A stretch of 64,000 nt of DNA, taken from Gammaproteobacteria bacterium. GTDB taxonomy: Bacteria; Pseudomonadota; Gammaproteobacteria; SZUA-152. A program made the translations under genes and the position numbers. The DNA lies in assembly GCA_021647705.1 (NCBI GenBank), contig JAKIUF010000013.1, positions 22,763-86,762 of the forward strand, in the 5' to 3' direction. Positions within the stretch are counted from its first letter, which is position 1, and the number at the start of each line of letters is the position of its first letter. Shown piece after piece: positions 17,148-26,472 of the stretch. The notes below the pieces were generated by a model. It was given only the letters and a program-made list of their open reading frames with translations. It was not told the DNA's origin and searched no databases.

Positions 17148-19430
17148 ATGAAAGAACAACGGTTTTTGTTTTGTAATGTTCTTGCTGCTGTGGCTCTGGG
17201 ATTGATCCTGCCAGCGGTTGTGGTCGCAGATGAGGAAACAAAAAAGAAGGATGAGCCTCGTGCCAAGGTGTTGGATAAGGTAATGGTGATCGGTAATCCT
17301 GCGAATATTGAAAAGATGCCGGGTTCTGCTCAGGTGGTGACAAAAGACGATATTCGCCAGCAAAATTATGATGACATCAACCGCGTGCTGCGCAAGGTGC
17401 CGGGGGTTTATGTGCGAGAGGAAGACGGTTTTGGTCTCTTTCCCAGTATCAGTTTACGGGGGGTTGATACCACCCGTAACTCCAAGATCACCATTATGGA
17501 AGATGGGGTGATGATGGCACCCGCACCTTACTCGGCACCTGCCGCGTATTATTCACCGACCACAGGCCGCATGAGCGGACTGGAAGTATTGAAAGGCTCC
17601 AGCCAAATTAAATATGGTCCACATACTACGGGCGGGGTAATCAATTATCTTTCAACCTCTATTCCCACGAAAGAAAAAGCTTATCTGAAATCAACCTTTG
17701 GCAGTTTTAACGAACAACGCACCCACGCTTATGCAGGCAATACGTTCGATGCAGGGGCTGTCGGGCAATTCGGTGTTTTGCTGGAAGGTTATCGCCGACA
17801 AAATACCGGATTCAAAAAAATTGATGAGACTGTCGATTTTCGCAATGGTGATGACACGGGTTTTGATAAAACAGATGCCATGGTGAAATTATCATGGGAA
17901 CCGGCCAGTGCGATGTATCAGCGTTTTGAATTCAAATACGGTACCAGTGAGCTGGATGCCAATGAAACTTACCTTGGTTTGACTCAGGCTGATTTTAACG
18001 CCGATCCAACACGTCGTTATGCCGCATCGCGTTTCGATAATATAAAAAGTGAGCAGGAGCAGGTCTCGTTACGCTGGAGCATCAGTCTCAATGATGACAT
18101 CGATATTATTACAACAGCCTATCAAACCGATTTTAAACGTAATTGGTACAAACTGAGTAACGTCAATGGAGAGAAACTCCCTCAAGTGATGGAAACCCCA
18201 GGGTTATCGCAGGACTGTATGAAAGGTACGGCTGCATGTGACTTTAACGTCAAAGCCAATAACCGCAAATATAATACTCAGGGTGTTGAGTCTGCTGGCT
18301 ATTTCCGCTTTGATTCAGGTGATGTTCAACACGAAGTAATGGCGGGCATTCGTCTGCATCAGGACGAGGTAACACGCTTCCAATGGGAGGACACTTATAG
18401 TCAGGCAGCCAATGGCACTGTTACGGGAATGACGCCCGGCACACCGGGTGATGCAGGTAACCGTTTTCAGAAGACAGAAGCTTTGGCATTGTTTGTTCAG
18501 GATACCATTGATATAGGCGCTTTAACGGTCATTCCCGGGATTCGTTATGAGATGCTGGAGCAAACCTCCGAAGATCCTAGGGGCACTCTGCAAAGCGTGG
18601 GGGGTACGAAAGGCCGGGACGGAAAAAACAGTTTTAGTGTTAACGCTTATGGTGTGGGTGTGGCTTACCAATTCAACGAGCAATGGACCGGCTTTGGTGG
18701 TGTTCATACCGGTTATTCCACACCCAGTCCTCGGGGTACACGCGGTGGTCTTGACCCGGAAACCAGCACCGCCTTTGAAGTTGGCACACGTTATACCAAT
18801 ACCCGACAAGCATTCGCGGCTGAAAGCACTTTTTTTTATACCGCCTTTAAAGATCTGATCGTGACCGATAACGTCGGTGGCACAGGAGCGGGGAATGATG
18901 AAAACTTTGGTGAGGTGGATACCTACGGCGTTGAATTGGCACTTCAGTATGATGCAGGGCTTGCGAACAACTGGGGAGTAAGTAATCCGTCTTTCCTGAG
19001 CGTAACCTATACCAATGCCGAGCAAAAAAATGACTCAACATCCACGGACGCAGAATCGATTTTCAGTTATGGCAAAAAAGGTAACAAAGTGCCGTATATC
19101 CCGGAACTGACCGTGAGTCTGGGTACGGGTATTGAGACTGAAAAATGGGGCGCATCCATTGCCGGAAACTATGTGAGCGAAACCTATACCAGCGCCAACA
19201 ATGTTAATGATCAAATTAATGGTGTTGGTGCGCGTGATGCCCGGTATGGCAAGACAGACCGTTATTTTACGACGGATGTTTCTGCTTTTTATCGCATTAA
19301 TGAGACCGTAAAGCTTTTTGGTGGTGTACAAAACCTCTTCGACGAAGAGTATGTCGTATCACGCCAGCCTGATGGTGCGCGAGGCGGTCTGCCGCAGTTT
19401 GTTTATGCCGGGATCGAAATGGAATTGTAA
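17148..19430 (+). CDS. TonB-dependent receptor, ferric citrate (FecA)-like
   Basis: 760 residues. The start at ATG 17148 has GGAGAG upstream and gives a signal peptide ending VVVA. A TonB-box-like DKVMVIG is near the mature N-terminus. The plug domain (about 50-165) has SISLRGVDTTRNSKITIMED and the GGVINYLS motif; the 22-strand barrel follows and ends in the terminal strand FVYAGIEMEL. The plug resembles FecA-type receptors. There is no N-terminal signalling domain and no fecI/fecR nearby, so control is probably by Fur alone. The substrate could be ferric citrate or another siderophore; the sequence does not decide. Confidence 0.9.
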   Translation: MKEQRFLFCNVLAAVALGLILPAVVVADEETKKKDEPRAKVLDKVMVIGNPANIEKMPGSAQVVTKDDIRQQNYDDINRVLRKVPGVYVREEDGFGLFPSISLRGVDTTRNSKITIMEDGVMMAPAPYSAPAAYYSPTTGRMSGLEVLKGSSQIKYGPHTTGGVINYLSTSIPTKEKAYLKSTFGSFNEQRTHAYAGNTFDAGAVGQFGVLLEGYRRQNTGFKKIDETVDFRNGDDTGFDKTDAMVKLSWEPASAMYQRFEFKYGTSELDANETYLGLTQADFNADPTRRYAASRFDNIKSEQEQVSLRWSISLNDDIDIITTAYQTDFKRNWYKLSNVNGEKLPQVMETPGLSQDCMKGTAACDFNVKANNRKYNTQGVESAGYFRFDSGDVQHEVMAGIRLHQDEVTRFQWEDTYSQAANGTVTGMTPGTPGDAGNRFQKTEALALFVQDTIDIGALTVIPGIRYEMLEQTSEDPRGTLQSVGGTKGRDGKNSFSVNAYGVGVAYQFNEQWTGFGGVHTGYSTPSPRGTRGGLDPETSTAFEVGTRYTNTRQAFAAESTFFYTAFKDLIVTDNVGGTGAGNDENFGEVDTYGVELALQYDAGLANNWGVSNPSFLSVTYTNAEQKNDSTSTDAESIFSYGKKGNKVPYIPELTVSLGTGIETEKWGASIAGNYVSETYTSANNVNDQINGVGARDARYGKTDRYFTTDVSAFYRINETVKLFGGVQNLFDEEYVVSRQPDGARGGLPQFVYAGIEMEL

Positions 19431-19460
19431 TCCTGTTACACCAGGGATGAATTGTGATGT

Positions 19461-19503
19461 ATGGGTGGCAATCGGTGTTGACTGCCACCCATCACCTTTT
19501 TTT
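19461..19503 (+). terminator. Rho-independent terminator after the receptor gene
   Basis: Perfect 10-bp stem ATGGGTGGCA/TGCCACCCAT with a 12-nt loop, followed by CACC and T7. It separates the receptor from exbB, 18 bp before the exbB start. Either exbB-exbD-tonB are expressed at a lower level by read-through, or they have their own promoter overlapping this site. Confidence 0.85.
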
Positions 19504-19520
19504 AAAATGGTTTGGAAATT

Positions 19521-20195
19521 ATGAACATAGTGGATTTATTTCAACAAGGTGGGCCGGTAATGCTAGTGCTGCTGGCCATGTCTGTTCTGGCCGTCACCAT
19601 TATTTTACTGAAACTGTTTCAGTTTTATCGCAGCGGTTTGCGCCGCCTGGCATTTGTGGATGACACCGTGTTGGCCGTGCAGCGCGGTGAGCATGAGCAA
19701 GCCATCAAGCGTCTGCAACAGCACGACAACCCCGTGGCGAAAGTATTGGAAAGTGCTATTCGTTATGGTGCCGATCCGACGATGTCTACGGGCGATGTTG
19801 AAGCGGAAGTCAGTCGTGTGGGGAGTGCGCAAATACGGAATCTGGAATCCTGGTTGCGCGGGCTTTCTTCCATTGCTCACCTGAGTCCGCTGTTAGGTTT
19901 GCTGGGTACAGTGACCGGTATGATCGTCGCGTTTATGAGTCTGGAAGCGGCAGGCTCCCGGGTTGATCCTTCCATTCTTTCCGGCGGTATTTGGGAGGCT
20001 CTGCTCACCACCGCCTTTGGCCTCACCGTGGCGATTCCCGCCATGGCCGCTTTTTATTATCTGGAAGGAGAGGTGGATCGAGTTCGTGCCGCCATGAAGG
20101 ACGCCAGCATCCGGGTGCTGCGTCATTTTGGTAAAACACCCCATGTGGGTAGTCACGATGACGAACGCATTGAGGACGAGACGCATGGAATTTGA
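19521..20195 (+). CDS. exbB: MotA/TolQ/ExbB proton-channel family protein, ExbB
   Basis: 224 residues from ATG 19521. Three membrane helices: about 12-34, then 118-140 and 155-180 around GLLGTVTGMIVAFMSLE and ALLTTAFGLTVAIPAMAAFY, the conserved core of the ExbB family. With ExbD it forms the proton-driven motor that energises TonB. The stop overlaps the exbD start by 11 bp, and tonB follows, so exbB-exbD-tonB is a transcription unit serving the receptor upstream. TolQ is the alternative, but no tolA/tolB genes are near. Confidence 0.93.
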   Translation: MNIVDLFQQGGPVMLVLLAMSVLAVTIILLKLFQFYRSGLRRLAFVDDTVLAVQRGEHEQAIKRLQQHDNPVAKVLESAIRYGADPTMSTGDVEAEVSRVGSAQIRNLESWLRGLSSIAHLSPLLGLLGTVTGMIVAFMSLEAAGSRVDPSILSGGIWEALLTTAFGLTVAIPAMAAFYYLEGEVDRVRAAMKDASIRVLRHFGKTPHVGSHDDERIEDETHGI

Positions 20196-20583
20196 GGGGC
20201 GTGCCCGCATTCATTCTCATCTCGATATCGCGCCACTGATCGATATCGTGTTTTTGTTACTGGTATTTTTCATGCTCACCAGTACCTTTATGGTGCCCGA
20301 AGCCATTGAACTGGAACTACCGGAATCCAATAGTGCCCAGGTGAGCGATATCACACCCATTATTGTGTCGTTGAACCCGGCCGGCCAGTTGGCGCTCAAT
20401 GGTGAGCGTATCGAACTGAAACAGTTGCGCGAGGCCATTGAGCCGCTGATCAAACAAAATGCCGATGCGCCCATTACGCTCAAAAGTGATGCCAGTACCC
20501 AGGTACAACAGCTACTGCAAGTGATGGATGAAATACGCGCTGCGGGGGGCACAGATGTGGCTATTGCCACCACGCAAAAATAA
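20185..20583 (+). CDS. exbD: Biopolymer transport protein ExbD
   Basis: 132 residues. A single N-terminal membrane helix has the essential aspartate in context HLDIAPLIDIVFLLLVFFML, followed by a periplasmic domain. This is the standard ExbD/TolR layout. The open frame extends upstream to 20128, but ATG 20185 overlaps the end of exbB and gives the normal short cytoplasmic N-terminus (MEFEGRARIHSH). It works with ExbB and TonB in energy coupling to the outer membrane. Confidence 0.95.
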   Translation: MEFEGRARIHSHLDIAPLIDIVFLLLVFFMLTSTFMVPEAIELELPESNSAQVSDITPIIVSLNPAGQLALNGERIELKQLREAIEPLIKQNADAPITLKSDASTQVQQLLQVMDEIRAAGGTDVAIATTQK

Positions 20584-20606
20584 TTTCTGCGGTACCGACG
20601 TAAGCT

Positions 20607-21323
20607 ATGACCATTACCCCACAACATTTAGGTATCACTCTGCTGATTGCTTTGGCTTTGCATGGAGGGCTGGCGTTGTGGTTAACGTTGCCCGAGCCCG
20701 AACTCCCCGCCGAACCTCCTGTACCGCCTTTGCGCGTTAATTTGTTAGCCATGGTGGCAGAGCACACAGTAGCCGCACCGACACCGCCGCCGGAACCATT
20801 ACCTCCGCCACCCAAGCCAAAGCCAAAACCCAAGCCTGAATTAAAGCCAGAGCCAAAACCTGAAGCAAAGCCGAAACCAGAACCTGAGCCTGTACCAGAG
20901 CTGGAGCCGGAGCCCTTGCTCGAGCCCATTCCGGTAGAAACACTACACGAACCACCTCCCGAACCGGTGCCACAACCACAAGTAGTGCAGGCATCACCTG
21001 TTGTGCCTGTTGTTCCCCCGCCATTGGATGCGGTAGCTACTGCTCGTTATGAACAGTTATTGGTAGCTTGGCTGGAAAAACATAAAGAATACCCACGTCG
21101 TGCCAAGCGGATGCGTATTCAAGGTGAGGCGGTGTTACGCATTTTGATTAATCGCTCCGGTGAAACACAGCAGGTGACGCTGGAACAGCGTACCGGCAAT
21201 CGTTTGCTGGACAAGGCCGCGCTGGACATGGCGCAGCGAGCGAATCCTTTCCCTCCCATGCCGGATAACGATCCCCGCCAGGACTTGGAATTTATGGTGC
21301 CAGTGGCCTTTTTATTGCGTTGA
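20607..21323 (+). CDS. tonB: Energy-coupling protein TonB
   Basis: 238 residues: an N-terminal membrane anchor (about 8-28, LGITLLIALALHGGLALWL), a long Pro/Glu/Lys-rich periplasmic spacer (about 30-140, with PKPKPKPE-type repeats) and a C-terminal TonB domain (about 148-238) with YPRRAKRMRIQGEAVLRI and a final strand before the C-terminus. It transmits the ExbBD motor force to TonB boxes of outer-membrane receptors, presumably the FecA-like protein. The start is 23 bp after exbD. Confidence 0.95.
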   Translation: MTITPQHLGITLLIALALHGGLALWLTLPEPELPAEPPVPPLRVNLLAMVAEHTVAAPTPPPEPLPPPPKPKPKPKPELKPEPKPEAKPKPEPEPVPELEPEPLLEPIPVETLHEPPPEPVPQPQVVQASPVVPVVPPPLDAVATARYEQLLVAWLEKHKEYPRRAKRMRIQGEAVLRILINRSGETQQVTLEQRTGNRLLDKAALDMAQRANPFPPMPDNDPRQDLEFMVPVAFLLR

Positions 21324-21443
21324 TGGTGTACAGCCTTTCTTATTTGTATTTTTTACCCCTATTTCGATATCTCAAATTTTTCACAAAATGGTCGATAGTT
21401 TGTACAGAAAACGGGTATTTCTCATCAGTTAACAGGGTACAAA

Positions 21444-21962
21444 ATGATTCAGGCCAGACGATTTTTTTTCGTCCTTTTTGCAATGTTGATAAGTCTGCCT
21501 GCCGCTACGGCAGCGCGGGACATTAATGTTGAGCTGATTGATGCCGCCCGGCAGGGGCATTTGGACATGGTGCGCTCATTGTTAAATGAGGGGGCAGACG
21601 TTAATTCAACAAATGCCAGTGGTAAAACCCCGTTAATGAGTGCCGCTTATTTTGGCAATGAACGAGTGGTGCGCCTGTTTATTTCCGCAGGTGCCGATGT
21701 GAATGCCAAGGACAAGGGCGAATCCACCGCGCTGATTGCTGCGGCCTTTGGAGGCAGCCTTACGGTGGTGCAGGCATTGGTTGCCGAAGGCGCTGATGTG
21801 AACGCCAAATCCAAAGCTGGCGTGTCGGCCCTGAAAAATGCCAATACGCGGGGGTTTGCACAAATCGCCCGGGTATTGGAGGATGCCGGAGCAGAAAGTG
21901 GTGATGGCGGAGAGAAAAAGAAAGGCAAGAAAAAGAAGAAAAAGAAGAAAAAGAAAAAATAA
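21444..21962 (+). CDS. Periplasmic ankyrin-repeat protein with a poly-lysine tail
   Basis: 172 residues: a signal peptide (ending ATAA), then about three to four ankyrin repeats (INVELIDAARQGHLDMVRSL, then GADVNSTNASGKTPLMSAAY and so on) spanning about residues 27-150, and a C-terminal tail in which 17 of the last 20 residues are lysine. Ankyrin repeats bind proteins; similar exported ankyrin proteins occur near catalase or iron genes in other bacteria. The poly-Lys tail is written in an almost pure purine stretch (about 21911-21961) prone to slippage. It may bind nucleic acid, LPS or peptidoglycan; that is inference. Confidence 0.85.
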   Translation: MIQARRFFFVLFAMLISLPAATAARDINVELIDAARQGHLDMVRSLLNEGADVNSTNASGKTPLMSAAYFGNERVVRLFISAGADVNAKDKGESTALIAAAFGGSLTVVQALVAEGADVNAKSKAGVSALKNANTRGFAQIARVLEDAGAESGDGGEKKKGKKKKKKKKKKK

Positions 21963-22095
21963 CGCCCTTGTCGGTGTTGGTTTACACTGTGTCCCTTCCT
22001 TGAATCATTACATCAGGTCAGTAACTCCCGATTTTTGTGGTATGTGGAGCAGGTGTTTTTGTGCGGCCTGTATTTAACCAAAAGTCTCATCTTCC

Positions 22096-22797
22096 ATGAC
22101 AGAATTAATCCCATTTTTTTTATTGGTTGCCACTGGCGTGCTGTTGTTGTGGCTGTTGCTGCGTTTTGTACGTGCCTGTGGCAGGGCAAATACTGTGGAC
22201 TGGGGTAATGCCATCAATAATCATATTGTCGGTTTTATTGTATTGTTTTGTCGTTATGTGCATCGTTTTGAATACCAGCCGATTCCTTTGCCGGAGCAGG
22301 GCTGCGCCTTGCTGGCATGTAATCATATTTCCGGGCTGGACCCGTTTTTGCTGATTGCCGCCAGCCCCCGGCCGCTGCGGTTTATGATTGCCCGCGAGGA
22401 ATACGAGCGTTTTGGGTTGCGGTGGTTGTTTCGGCGCGGGCATTGTATTCCGGTGGATCGTGATCGTCAGCCTGAGCGGGCGCTGCGGGAAGCCTTGCGA
22501 GCATTGGATGCGGGAGAGGTGGTGGCGGTGTTTCCGCAAGGAGGCATCCAGCGGGAATCACAAGAACATCGCAAACTTAAAGGTGGTGTGGTGCGTCTGG
22601 CACAAAAATCTGCTTGTCCGATTTATCCTGTGCGTATAGACGATGTGCGTGGTGCAGGTCATACGGTGCGCGCTGTGTTTTTCCCCAGCCAGGCAAAGAT
22701 GCGGGTGGCACCGGTTTTGCATTGTGAAGAGGATGATCATCACACCTGTCTGACGATGTTGTCATTGCGCTTGGGATTAATTTCAGTACAGGATTAA
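22096..22797 (+). CDS. 1-acylglycerol-3-phosphate acyltransferase (PlsC) family protein
   Basis: 233 residues: an N-terminal membrane helix (about 5-27), then the acyltransferase domain. Motif I is NHISGLD (HX4D), and a second block reads FPQGGIQRE in the place of the usual FPEGTR. The family moves acyl chains to lysophosphatidic acid or related acceptors at the inner membrane. The E-to-Q and T-to-G changes in the second block are unusual and may mean a different acceptor. It is too divergent from E. coli plsC to give a symbol. Confidence 0.85.
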   Translation: MTELIPFFLLVATGVLLLWLLLRFVRACGRANTVDWGNAINNHIVGFIVLFCRYVHRFEYQPIPLPEQGCALLACNHISGLDPFLLIAASPRPLRFMIAREEYERFGLRWLFRRGHCIPVDRDRQPERALREALRALDAGEVVAVFPQGGIQRESQEHRKLKGGVVRLAQKSACPIYPVRIDDVRGAGHTVRAVFFPSQAKMRVAPVLHCEEDDHHTCLTMLSLRLGLISVQD

Positions 22798-22847
22798 ATG
22801 CTAATAACATTGGTTTACATTCAGTAAAACAGACTGTTCCTTGACTC

Positions 22848-22909
22848 CGAATCACAGCGTCATAATTCAGCCCTAGCCAGCATACGCCTGAAAACAGAGT
22901 GATTTAGCC
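22848..22909 (-). repeat. Family B dispersed repeat, copy 2 (interrupted)
   Basis: Read on the minus strand, it has GGCTAAATCACTCTGTTTTC, GTATGCTGGCTAGGGCTGAA and TTATGACGCTGTGATTCGG, in the same order as the copies at 11215 and 26518. It lacks the family A hairpin that those two copies carry after CTGAATAATGA. Its other half (23052-23090) is separated from it by a 142-bp miniature element. Confidence 0.6.
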
Positions 22910-23051
22910 AATGTCATTAAGTTAACAAAAAACGGCGTACCGTAGGTTGGTGGTGAGCTTGCGAACCCCAACGGAATCGACGATGTTGGGGTTCGCAAGC
23001 TCACCACCAACCTACAACAAGCCGGAGGTTTGGCTTAGCTTAATGATATTG
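22910..23051. mobile_element. Miniature inverted-repeat element with a perfect 31-bp nested hairpin
   Basis: Terminal arms AATGTCATTAAG (22910-22921) and CTTAATGATATT (23039-23050) match at 11 of 12. The direct repeat GTGATTTAGCC flanks the element (22899-22909 and 23052-23062). Inside is a perfect 31-bp inverted repeat, 22942-22972 with 22985-23015, spaced by 12 bp and starting GTAGGTTGGTGGTGAGCTTG. No coding capacity. A solo end matching the right arm (CAATATCATTAAGCTAAG) occurs at 47233-47250. Confidence 0.7.
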
Positions 23052-23090
23052 GTGATTTAGCCCTTAATGCACATTTAAGTCCTGCATATC
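23052..23090 (-). repeat. Family B dispersed repeat, other half of copy 2
   Basis: On the minus strand it reads GATATGCAGGACTTAAATGT, GCATTAAGGGCTAAATCACC. This corresponds to the left end seen at 58225-58260, 37435-37457 and 34541-34556. With 22848-22909 it makes one family B copy split by the miniature element. Confidence 0.6.
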
Positions 23091-23155
23091 ACAAAAAAAT
23101 CAGGGGGGATTAACGAGCAAAGTGATTGTTAACACCCTTCTGGGCTATGGAAATA

Positions 23156-23169
23156 CGGTGATATCACCG
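23156..23169. promoter_or_regulatory. Perfect 14-bp palindrome upstream of a small gene
   Basis: CGGTGATATCACCG is a perfect dyad 132 bp before the start at 23301. The rest of 23091-23300 shows no gene. It may be an operator for the small downstream gene; there is no other support. Confidence 0.3.
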
Positions 23170-23300
23170 GGAACCAGGGGTTGCCTGTTAAATCATCCAA
23201 CGCTAACATTATTGCCAGACCGGATATCACTTGCCGTACGGTTGGGGATTCTGCAACAGCAGAACGGATAACAGTCATTGATTAATAGAGATCACATGTT

Positions 23301-23522
23301 ATGGAGCTGAAACTGGTACCCAAAGATGAATGGGAAAACGAGGCCGAACCTGAAGGTTCGGAAGATGGCCCTTTGCAGTACACCGGGCCGGACCGGCGTA
23401 AGGCATCTCGTCGTATTAAAGTGGATCGTCGAGAGATGATACGTTTTGAAAATACCCCGGATCGTCGTCAGAATGGAGACCGTCGTCTGAACACCCGTAT
23501 GTGGGACGGACGCGAGTTCTGA
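23301..23522 (+). CDS. Small arginine-rich hypothetical protein
   Basis: 73 residues with an acidic first third and then basic clusters (GPDRRKASRR, KVDRREMIRFE, PDRRQNGDRR). The spaced RR/DRR pattern recurs four times. There is no signal peptide or membrane segment. A strong terminator follows immediately, supporting a real monocistronic gene. The DRR repeats recall small proteobacterial proteins of unknown function; binding to nucleic acid or to an acidic partner is possible but unproven. Confidence 0.7.
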   Translation: MELKLVPKDEWENEAEPEGSEDGPLQYTGPDRRKASRRIKVDRREMIRFENTPDRRQNGDRRLNTRMWDGREF

Positions 23523-23554
23523 TTTTTACACCACTTGTTTTGATGCCGTTCTTT

Positions 23555-23591
23555 AAAGGCACTTTCCGTTATTCGGGGAGTGCCTTTTTAT
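23555..23591 (+). terminator. Rho-independent terminator after the Arg-rich gene
   Basis: AAAGGCACTTTCCG pairs with CGGGGAGTGCCTTT (two T-G pairs) around a TTATT loop, then T5. It lies 33 bp after the stop codon. Confidence 0.85.
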
Positions 23592-23750
23592 TTAGAAACG
23601 TGCATGCAATAACTTCCGCTTTTGCATCCCGGCTTCATCCGTTCTTCAATCACAAAAGCTCGAAATAGAACGACTATGCACTAAATCCAGGTGCTAAACC
23701 GAGAAATTATCCCTTACCTTTTAATTTAATCGCAACAAATCTAACCGATG

Positions 23751-23779
23751 CTTGGAATCACAAAGCCCGGCCCCCATGT
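23751..23779 (+). promoter_or_regulatory. Sigma-32 heat-shock promoter of clpB
   Basis: CTTGGAA (23751-23757) and CCCCATGT (23772-23779) are separated by 14 bp. They match the E. coli sigma-32 consensus (CTTGAAA, 13-17 bp, CCCCATNT) at all but one position, and lie 42 bp before the clpB start. rpoH itself is at 6312 in this window. Confidence 0.85.
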
Positions 23780-23821
23780 AAGACTTAACATAATGATGAA
23801 GTTTCAGCGAGGGCGAAAAAT

Positions 23822-26422
23822 ATGCGAATGGATAAACTGACCAGTAAGTTCCAAATGGCATTGGCGGATGCGCAAAGCTTGGCAGTGGGAAGGGATCATC
23901 AATTTATTGAGCCCGCCCATTTGATGATGGCGGTACTGGATCAGCAGGGCAGTACGGTGCGTCACCTGCTGAACAATGCTGGGGTTAATGTGAATCAGTT
24001 GCGCACTCTGTTGGGCGAGACGTTAGAAAAAATGCCCAGTGTGGAAGGTGGCGATGGTGATGTACACATTTCTAATGACTTAGGACGTCTGCTTAACGTT
24101 ACCGACAAACTTGCGCAGGATCGTAAGGATACTTACATTTCCAGTGAATTGTTTGCGCTTGCTGCTGTGCAAAGCAAAGGGCAGCTTAGTGATCTCCTGC
24201 ATAAAGCCGGTGCGGCCAAAGGCTCGCTGGAACAGGCCATTGAGCAGATGCGCGGCGGTGAAAGTATTGATGACCCCAATGCAGAGGAAAGTCGTCAGGC
24301 GTTGGATAAATTTACCCTGGACCTGACCGAGCGTGCAGAACAGGGCAAGCTGGATCCGGTGATCGGGCGTGATGATGAGATTCGTCGCACGATTCAAGTA
24401 TTGCAGCGCCGTACCAAAAACAATCCGGTGCTTATCGGTGAACCGGGTGTAGGTAAAACGGCGATTGCGGAAGGTTTGGCGCAACGCATTATCAATGGTG
24501 AAGTGCCAGAAGGCATGAAAGGGAAGCGCTTGTTGTCGTTAGACATGGGTGCGCTGATTGCGGGTGCGAAATTTCGTGGTGAGTTTGAAGAGCGACTCAA
24601 GGCTGTGTTGAGTGACCTGTCCAAACAGGAAGGTCAAATCATTTTATTTATCGACGAGTTGCACACCATGGTGGGCGCAGGTAAGGCTGAAGGTGCCATG
24701 GATGCGGGTAACATGCTGAAACCAGCCCTGGCGCGTGGGGAATTACATTGCGTGGGCGCGACCACGCTGGATGAGTATCGTCAGTATATTGAAAAAGATG
24801 CTGCGCTGGAACGTCGTTTCCAAAAGGTGCTGGTGGATGAGCCTTCGGTGGAAGATACGATTGCAATTTTGCGTGGCCTGAAAGAAAAATATGAAGTGCA
24901 TCATGGTGTGGATATTACTGACCCGGCCATTGTGGCTGCGGCTACATTATCGCACCGTTACATTACGGATCGGCAGTTACCGGACAAGGCGATTGACTTG
25001 ATTGACGAGGCGGCGTCGCGCATTCGTATGGAAATTGATTCCAAGCCGGAAAGTATGGATCGCATGGACCGACGCTTAATTCAGCTTAAAATTGAACGTG
25101 AAGCATTGAAAAAAGAATCGGACGAGGCCTCCAAGCGGCGGCGGGCAGACCTGGAAGCAGAGATTAAAAAACTGGAGCTTGAGTACGCCGACCTGGAGGA
25201 AATTTGGAAATCAGAAAAGGCCGCGTTGCAGGGTACGCAACATATTAAAGAAGCGTTGGATCGTGCTCGGCAGGAATTGGAAACAGCGCGTCGTGCCGGT
25301 GATCTCGCGCGCATGTCGGAAGTGCAGTATGGAAAAATCCCTGACCTGGAAAAAGAACTCGACATGGCAGCGCAAGCAGAAATGATGGATATGCAGTTGC
25401 TGCGCAATAAGGTGGCGGAAGAGGAAATTGCAGAAGTCGTTTCCAAATGGACAGGTATTCCGGTCAACAAAATGCTGGAAGGTGAGCGCGAAAAACTGCT
25501 GCAAATGGAAGATGCATTGCGTGAGCATGTGGTGGGACAGGATGAAGCGGTGAAAGCGGTAGCGGATGCCATTCGGCGTTCACGCGCGGGCCTGTCGGAC
25601 CCGAACCGGCCCAATGGGTCGTTCCTGTTTCTTGGGCCGACAGGGGTGGGTAAAACCGAACTCACTAAAAGTCTGGCGACTTTTTTGTTTGATACTGAAG
25701 AAGCCATGGTGCGTATCGACATGTCCGAGTTCATGGAAAAGCACTCGGTGGCACGGCTCATCGGCGCGCCGCCCGGCTATGTGGGTTACGAAGAGGGTGG
25801 TTATCTCACCGAAGCAGTGCGGCGCAAACCTTATTCGGTGATCCTGCTGGACGAGGTGGAAAAGGCGCACCCGGACGTGTTCAATATTTTGCTACAGGTA
25901 CTGGATGACGGTCGGTTGACCGATGGCCATGGTCGTACGGTAGATTTTCGCAATACGGTGATTGTGATGACATCGAACCTGGGCTCTGAAGTGATCCAGC
26001 AAATGGCAGGTGAAGCCAATTATGATGCGATGAAAGCCGCAGTGATGGAAATCGTTGGTGGTCATTTTCGACCGGAATTCATCAACCGGGTGGATGAGAC
26101 TGTGGTCTTTCACCCATTGGGTCGTGAACAGATTCGTGCCATCACCCGCATTCAAATTGATTATTTGAAGGCGCGGCTGCGAGACCGTGATATGGAGCTG
26201 GAACTGACAGAGGCGGCGCTGGATCAACTGGGTGAAGCGGGTTTTGATCCTGTTTATGGTGCGCGACCGCTAAAACGGGCGATTCAGCACGGTATTGAAA
26301 ATCGCTTGGCACAGGACATTCTCTCGGCGCATTTTCAACCGGGTGACATTATTTTGGTAGACAAAGTGGATGGCGAGCTGGTTTTCACCAAGAAAGGAGA
26401 TGTGGATGCCAGTGCAGCTTGA
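23822..26422 (+). CDS. clpB: ATP-dependent disaggregase ClpB
   Basis: Hexameric AAA+ chaperone that rescues aggregated proteins with DnaK. Its 866 residues show the full architecture: Clp-N repeats (about 4-145), the first AAA+ domain with GEPGVGKT near 207, the coiled-coil M-domain (about 410-525), the second AAA+ domain with GPTGVGKT near 604, and the C-terminal D2-small domain. Start [19 protein letters not shown] aligns with E. coli ClpB. It is driven by a clear sigma-32 promoter and closed by a terminator, so it is a monocistronic heat-shock gene. Confidence 0.98.
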   Translation: MRMDKLTSKFQMALADAQSLAVGRDHQFIEPAHLMMAVLDQQGSTVRHLLNNAGVNVNQLRTLLGETLEKMPSVEGGDGDVHISNDLGRLLNVTDKLAQDRKDTYISSELFALAAVQSKGQLSDLLHKAGAAKGSLEQAIEQMRGGESIDDPNAEESRQALDKFTLDLTERAEQGKLDPVIGRDDEIRRTIQVLQRRTKNNPVLIGEPGVGKTAIAEGLAQRIINGEVPEGMKGKRLLSLDMGALIAGAKFRGEFEERLKAVLSDLSKQEGQIILFIDELHTMVGAGKAEGAMDAGNMLKPALARGELHCVGATTLDEYRQYIEKDAALERRFQKVLVDEPSVEDTIAILRGLKEKYEVHHGVDITDPAIVAAATLSHRYITDRQLPDKAIDLIDEAASRIRMEIDSKPESMDRMDRRLIQLKIEREALKKESDEASKRRRADLEAEIKKLELEYADLEEIWKSEKAALQGTQHIKEALDRARQELETARRAGDLARMSEVQYGKIPDLEKELDMAAQAEMMDMQLLRNKVAEEEIAEVVSKWTGIPVNKMLEGEREKLLQMEDALREHVVGQDEAVKAVADAIRRSRAGLSDPNRPNGSFLFLGPTGVGKTELTKSLATFLFDTEEAMVRIDMSEFMEKHSVARLIGAPPGYVGYEEGGYLTEAVRRKPYSVILLDEVEKAHPDVFNILLQVLDDGRLTDGHGRTVDFRNTVIVMTSNLGSEVIQQMAGEANYDAMKAAVMEIVGGHFRPEFINRVDETVVFHPLGREQIRAITRIQIDYLKARLRDRDMELELTEAALDQLGEAGFDPVYGARPLKRAIQHGIENRLAQDILSAHFQPGDIILVDKVDGELVFTKKGDVDASAA

Positions 26423-26472
26423 GTATACCCAGAAGGTGTCGGGATTAACCCAGTGAATTAATAATTCTGATG

